From: Craspedostauros australis | Lineage: Eukaryota; Bacillariophyta; Bacillariophyceae; Mastogloiales; Achnanthaceae | Direction of reading: 5' to 3' | DNA length: 64,000 nucleotides | NCBI GenBank assembly: GCA_026770025.1 | Contig: JAMXDE010000004.1 | Location: 3,087,501-3,151,500 of the forward strand | Shown here: in pieces, positions 61,315 to 64,000 of the stretch | Position numbering within the stretch: the first letter of the stretch is position 1 | Layout of the letters: every line of letters starts with the position of its first letter | Made by a program: the position numbers and the translations under genes | The notes under the pieces: generated by a model | Database searches by the model: none | The model's input: the letters and a program-made list of their open reading frames with translations, nothing else | Told to the model about the DNA's origin: nothing

Positions 61315-64000
61315 ATGTCGACTCCTGAGATGGACCTCGCCACCTTGGATCACATCCTCGGTGTCATCGGCATCCCTTCGGACTCCACTCCTCGCGACAT
61401 CATCGCCCATGCGGACATCGTCAGCCCTCTTGACCTTGTCTCGCTCACCGAAGATGATCTTCGCAGCTTCCAACTTCGCGATGAGATCGATGATGGCGAG
61501 ACCATCGTCGCCGTACTCGGAGTGAACCACATCCGCAAGATCCTCAACCTTGGCAAGTGGTATCTCACCCAAGCCATCCTCGACGACAACACTTGGAACG
61601 ATCTCGATCGTACCTCGTTCATGGCGTTCACAGCTGAGCAGAACAACCCTTCCCTTCCGTCTTCGCACTCGCATTCGACTGCAAGCTCTCCCATTCCGTC
61701 TCCGATGGGCATGGGCCACCACACCACTCCAGCATCCGCATTCCGTCCGGTGCCTGAAGAACCTCCGCATGTGAACTTCGCATTCGATCCTTCGGCTTCG
61801 GTGCCTGATCCTGCCTTCCCGCAACCACCTGTGACTCCATCCATGGCACCCTCTTCCAACTTCCAAGGTGTCCATGCCATGGAGCTACCGGCTGACTACG
61901 TCAAGGAGTTCAGCAAGGCAACCAAGCGAGAGAGCCTGTCGCTCCCAACACTGAAGGACGACAAGCACTTCCTCACCTTCATGCGGACCTTCGAGACTCT
62001 CTCCTTCTCTCATGGACTCAACCACCATCTTGACATGGACTTCATGCCAGCACCCAAGGACGAGGCCTTCTTCGCGAGCCAGAATCGCTACCTCTTCGCC
62101 GTGCTCACTGAGCATGTCAAGACTTCCAAGAGTCGGCGCATCATCCGTGCCTACAAGAAGTCCTGCGATGGCCGTGCGGCCTACGCCGACCTCGTTGACA
62201 GCTACACCAGTGGTGTCGTCGGCGAGACTCTGTCCATCAAATACAGAGACACCATCGTCGCCTTCCGTCTGGACCAGACTTGGACCAAGACCCGCGAGCA
62301 ATTCCTCGATGCCTGGGAAACCAAGCTCGATGACATCGAAGAGCTCGATGATGCATGTGTCGATGAGGCGGTCAAGCAGCAATGGTTGCGCACCGCCATC
62401 GGTCCCGATGTTGACTTGACTCGGGCCTACACCAACGTGAAGTCCAACTCCCGTCAACGTCACAAGCAATCTCGCGGCTTCATCAAGGTTGGTGTCTCCT
62501 TCGAAGACCTCCTTGAGTTCGTTCGAGATGAGGCACAATCCCTCGATGCCAACCAGCCTCGCACCACATCTCGGCGCAAGGTCAACAACGCCAAGACCAG
62601 CGGCTCTGCTGGCAAAGGCAATGGCAAGGACTATGCCAAGGACGACCGCCGTTCCATTCCCAACGACGAATGGCGTGAGATGTCCAAGGATCAGCGCAAG
62701 GCATTCCTCGAAGCAAAGGGAAAGTGGCGCAAGAACAAGGGCAAGGGCAAGGCTGACTCCCACCGAGCTGCCAACAACGCTGCCACATCTTCGGGCACCA
62801 CCGACACTCCTTCCGCAACCCCGTCCGCTGGCAACACGGACTCTTCCAAGGCTGGTGACCAGTCCACTGCCATCGATCGCCTTCTCGCGCAGACCAAGTC
62901 CACCTCTTCGTCTGACGATACTCCTCAACTGGTCTACAAGGGCCAGACCTGGCGCCTTGCCAACTCCACGGTGGTCCGGTACAGCTTCAACAAGCTTGTC
63001 AAGGACCACTCTGGCTCTCTCGTCGACAGCGGTGCCAATGGTGGCCTGGCTGGCGATGACGTCCTCGTTCTCTGCAAGACAGGACACACCGCCGACGTCA
63101 GTGGCATTGGTGACTCTGCCATCGCCAACCTCGACATCGGTACGGTTGCTGGTCTCATCCAGACCACCGAAGGGCCCATCATTGGTAAATTCCACCAATA
63201 TGCGCTCTACGGAAAGGGCAAGACCATCCATTCATCCAACCAGCTTGGTGCCTTCGGAATGGATGTCAACGAGCGCCCACGGAATCTCCCTGGAGGTCGC
63301 CAGACCATCATCACACCAGGAGGCCACATCATCCCACTGGCTGTCCGGCAAGGCCTGTCCTACATGGACATGGCCAAGCCCACCCGCTCCGAACTCGACA
63401 AGTATCCACATGTCGACTTCACCGCGGACGACGAATGGGACCCTTCTTCCCTCGACCAGGAGATGAACCTCGACGACGTCGACGATGATGACGCCGCAGC
63501 ACTCCAGCGCCGCGAGAACAACTCTACCGTTCTCACGGCCTACACTGGTGCTCGCCAAGCCGACATCGCTGACAACCCGGGCAGCATCATTGCCACTCGC
63601 AAGCCTGCCGACTACGAGGCTCTCCGACCCCACTTCGGCTGGATTCCAGCTCGTCGCGTTCGCGACACTCTTCGGTGTACCTCCCAGTGGTACCGTACCG
63701 CCGAGCGCTTCTCCATGCGCAAGCATTTCAAGTCTCGGTTCCCAGCGGCCAACGTCGACCGTCTCCATGAGACGGTTGCGATGGATACGCTCTTCTCCGA
63801 TACCCCTGCTCACGACGACGGGGTTCCCGGCCATGGCGGCTGCACCATGCTTCAGGTGTACGTCGCTCTCGACTCTCGGTTCACGGCCGGCTTCCCCATG
63901 CCATCCGAGAGCCGCATCTCCGACACTCTCCGTGACTTCATCCGACGCCACGGGGCTCCCGACCTACTGATGTCCGACAACGCCAAGGCGCAGATCGGTA
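61315..64000 (+). CDS. Copia-like Gag-Pol, second family (5' part; runs off right edge)
   Basis: Frame open from ATG 61315 to the edge (895 codons). Gag covers about residues 1-480, with no Cys/His knuckle and instead a Lys/Gly basic block (GKWRKNKGKGK, about residue 475). An aspartic-protease-like motif SLVDSGANGG (Asp near residue 571) is followed by a conserved-looking stretch with IGTVAGLI, IGKFHQYALYGKG and GGRQTIITPGG. The integrase core begins near residue 822 (VAMDTLFSD) and reaches the second acidic motif LLMSDNAKAQ at the edge; the third acidic residue is off-window. Protease followed by integrase fits copia order. It shares no obvious similarity with the complete element at 15649-24364, so it is a separate lineage. 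No stops or frameshifts in the visible part. Confidence 0.85.
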   Translation, partial: MSTPEMDLATLDHILGVIGIPSDSTPRDIIAHADIVSPLDLVSLTEDDLRSFQLRDEIDDGETIVAVLGVNHIRKILNLGKWYLTQAILDDNTWNDLDRTSFMAFTAEQNNPSLPSSHSHSTASSPIPSPMGMGHHTTPASAFRPVPEEPPHVNFAFDPSASVPDPAFPQPPVTPSMAPSSNFQGVHAMELPADYVKEFSKATKRESLSLPTLKDDKHFLTFMRTFETLSFSHGLNHHLDMDFMPAPKDEAFFASQNRYLFAVLTEHVKTSKSRRIIRAYKKSCDGRAAYADLVDSYTSGVVGETLSIKYRDTIVAFRLDQTWTKTREQFLDAWETKLDDIEELDDACVDEAVKQQWLRTAIGPDVDLTRAYTNVKSNSRQRHKQSRGFIKVGVSFEDLLEFVRDEAQSLDANQPRTTSRRKVNNAKTSGSAGKGNGKDYAKDDRRSIPNDEWREMSKDQRKAFLEAKGKWRKNKGKGKADSHRAANNAATSSGTTDTPSATPSAGNTDSSKAGDQSTAIDRLLAQTKSTSSSDDTPQLVYKGQTWRLANSTVVRYSFNKLVKDHSGSLVDSGANGGLAGDDVLVLCKTGHTADVSGIGDSAIANLDIGTVAGLIQTTEGPIIGKFHQYALYGKGKTIHSSNQLGAFGMDVNERPRNLPGGRQTIITPGGHIIPLAVRQGLSYMDMAKPTRSELDKYPHVDFTADDEWDPSSLDQEMNLDDVDDDDAAALQRRENNSTVLTAYTGARQADIADNPGSIIATRKPADYEALRPHFGWIPARRVRDTLRCTSQWYRTAERFSMRKHFKSRFPAANVDRLHETVAMDTLFSDTPAHDDGVPGHGGCTMLQVYVALDSRFTAGFPMPSESRISDTLRDFIRRHGAPDLLMSDNAKAQIG
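61315..64000 (+). mobile_element. Second LTR retrotransposon (partial)
   Basis: Internal region of the element coding for the Gag-Pol above. Its 5' LTR must lie upstream (probably within 60650-61250), and the rest continues beyond the window. Intact coding suggests it is also young. Confidence 0.75.

Noticed and set aside
61885-63231. 448-codon minus-strand ORF
   Set aside because: Antisense shadow of the second Gag-Pol.
1-64000. tRNA, rRNA or snRNA genes
   Set aside because: I looked for tRNA B-box-like GGTTCGA strings; the ones found are inside coding genes or lack a fold. A covariance-model scan would be needed to exclude small RNAs.

Overview
The window is nuclear DNA from a eukaryotic microalga, most likely a diatom. 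The evidence is spliceosomal GT-AG introns of about 140-300 bp, a small secreted-type protein with a Phe directly after the predicted signal cleavage site (plastid-import style of secondary algae), diatom-type Ty1/copia elements, an RNA polymerase II largest subunit with a heptad CTD, and polyQ/Asp-rich low-complexity tracts in many proteins. The species cannot be fixed from sequence alone. Genes are closely packed, on both strands, mostly intron-poor, and there are no operons. Layout, left to right: (1) 1-6652, minus strand, a giant low-complexity protein running off the left edge, built from about 19 copies of an LAxALG motif alternating with a KSL-type motif and ending in a coiled coil, with an internal 0.8 kb direct duplication. 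(2) 8236-15208, a spliced plastid-type small protein (+) and, on minus, a Trm5-like tRNA (guanine-N1) methyltransferase, a CPA2/KEA-like cation/proton antiporter and an M14-type metallocarboxypeptidase. (3) 15649-24364, a complete, apparently very young copia retrotransposon with identical 543 bp LTRs, a 5 bp target duplication and one uninterrupted 2397-aa Gag-Pol ORF. (4) 24740-28754, a tandem pair of uncharacterised paralogues whose 3' ends are far more alike than their bodies. (5) 29015-36239, minus, a three-exon USP48/UBP26-type deubiquitinase of about 2215 aa that appears as three separate ORFs until its introns are placed. (6) 36898-38517, an uncharacterised helical-repeat protein, probably mitochondrial. 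(7) 39198-45587, RPB1 in six exons, four introns lying inside the CTD. (8) 45945-50942, minus, a protein with modular C2HC-like zinc fingers and a CCDC137-like nucleolar protein. (9) 51575-54346, a two-domain FAD synthase with the reductase-like domain first. (10) 56300-57556, a TPR-like protein. (11) 57557-61314, a long stretch without recognisable genes. (12) 61315 to the right edge, the 5' half of a second, different copia-like Gag-Pol. No pathway links these genes; they are unrelated housekeeping and lineage-specific loci plus mobile DNA. The most unusual items are the LAxALG/KSL repeat protein, the modular zinc-finger protein, the RPB1 CTD introns that all split a heptad Ser codon in phase 2, the apparent loss of the first RPB1 clamp zinc site, and the patchwork divergence of the paralogue pair. 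Several long ORFs begin at TTG or GTG; for nuclear genes I moved the start to the first supported ATG.
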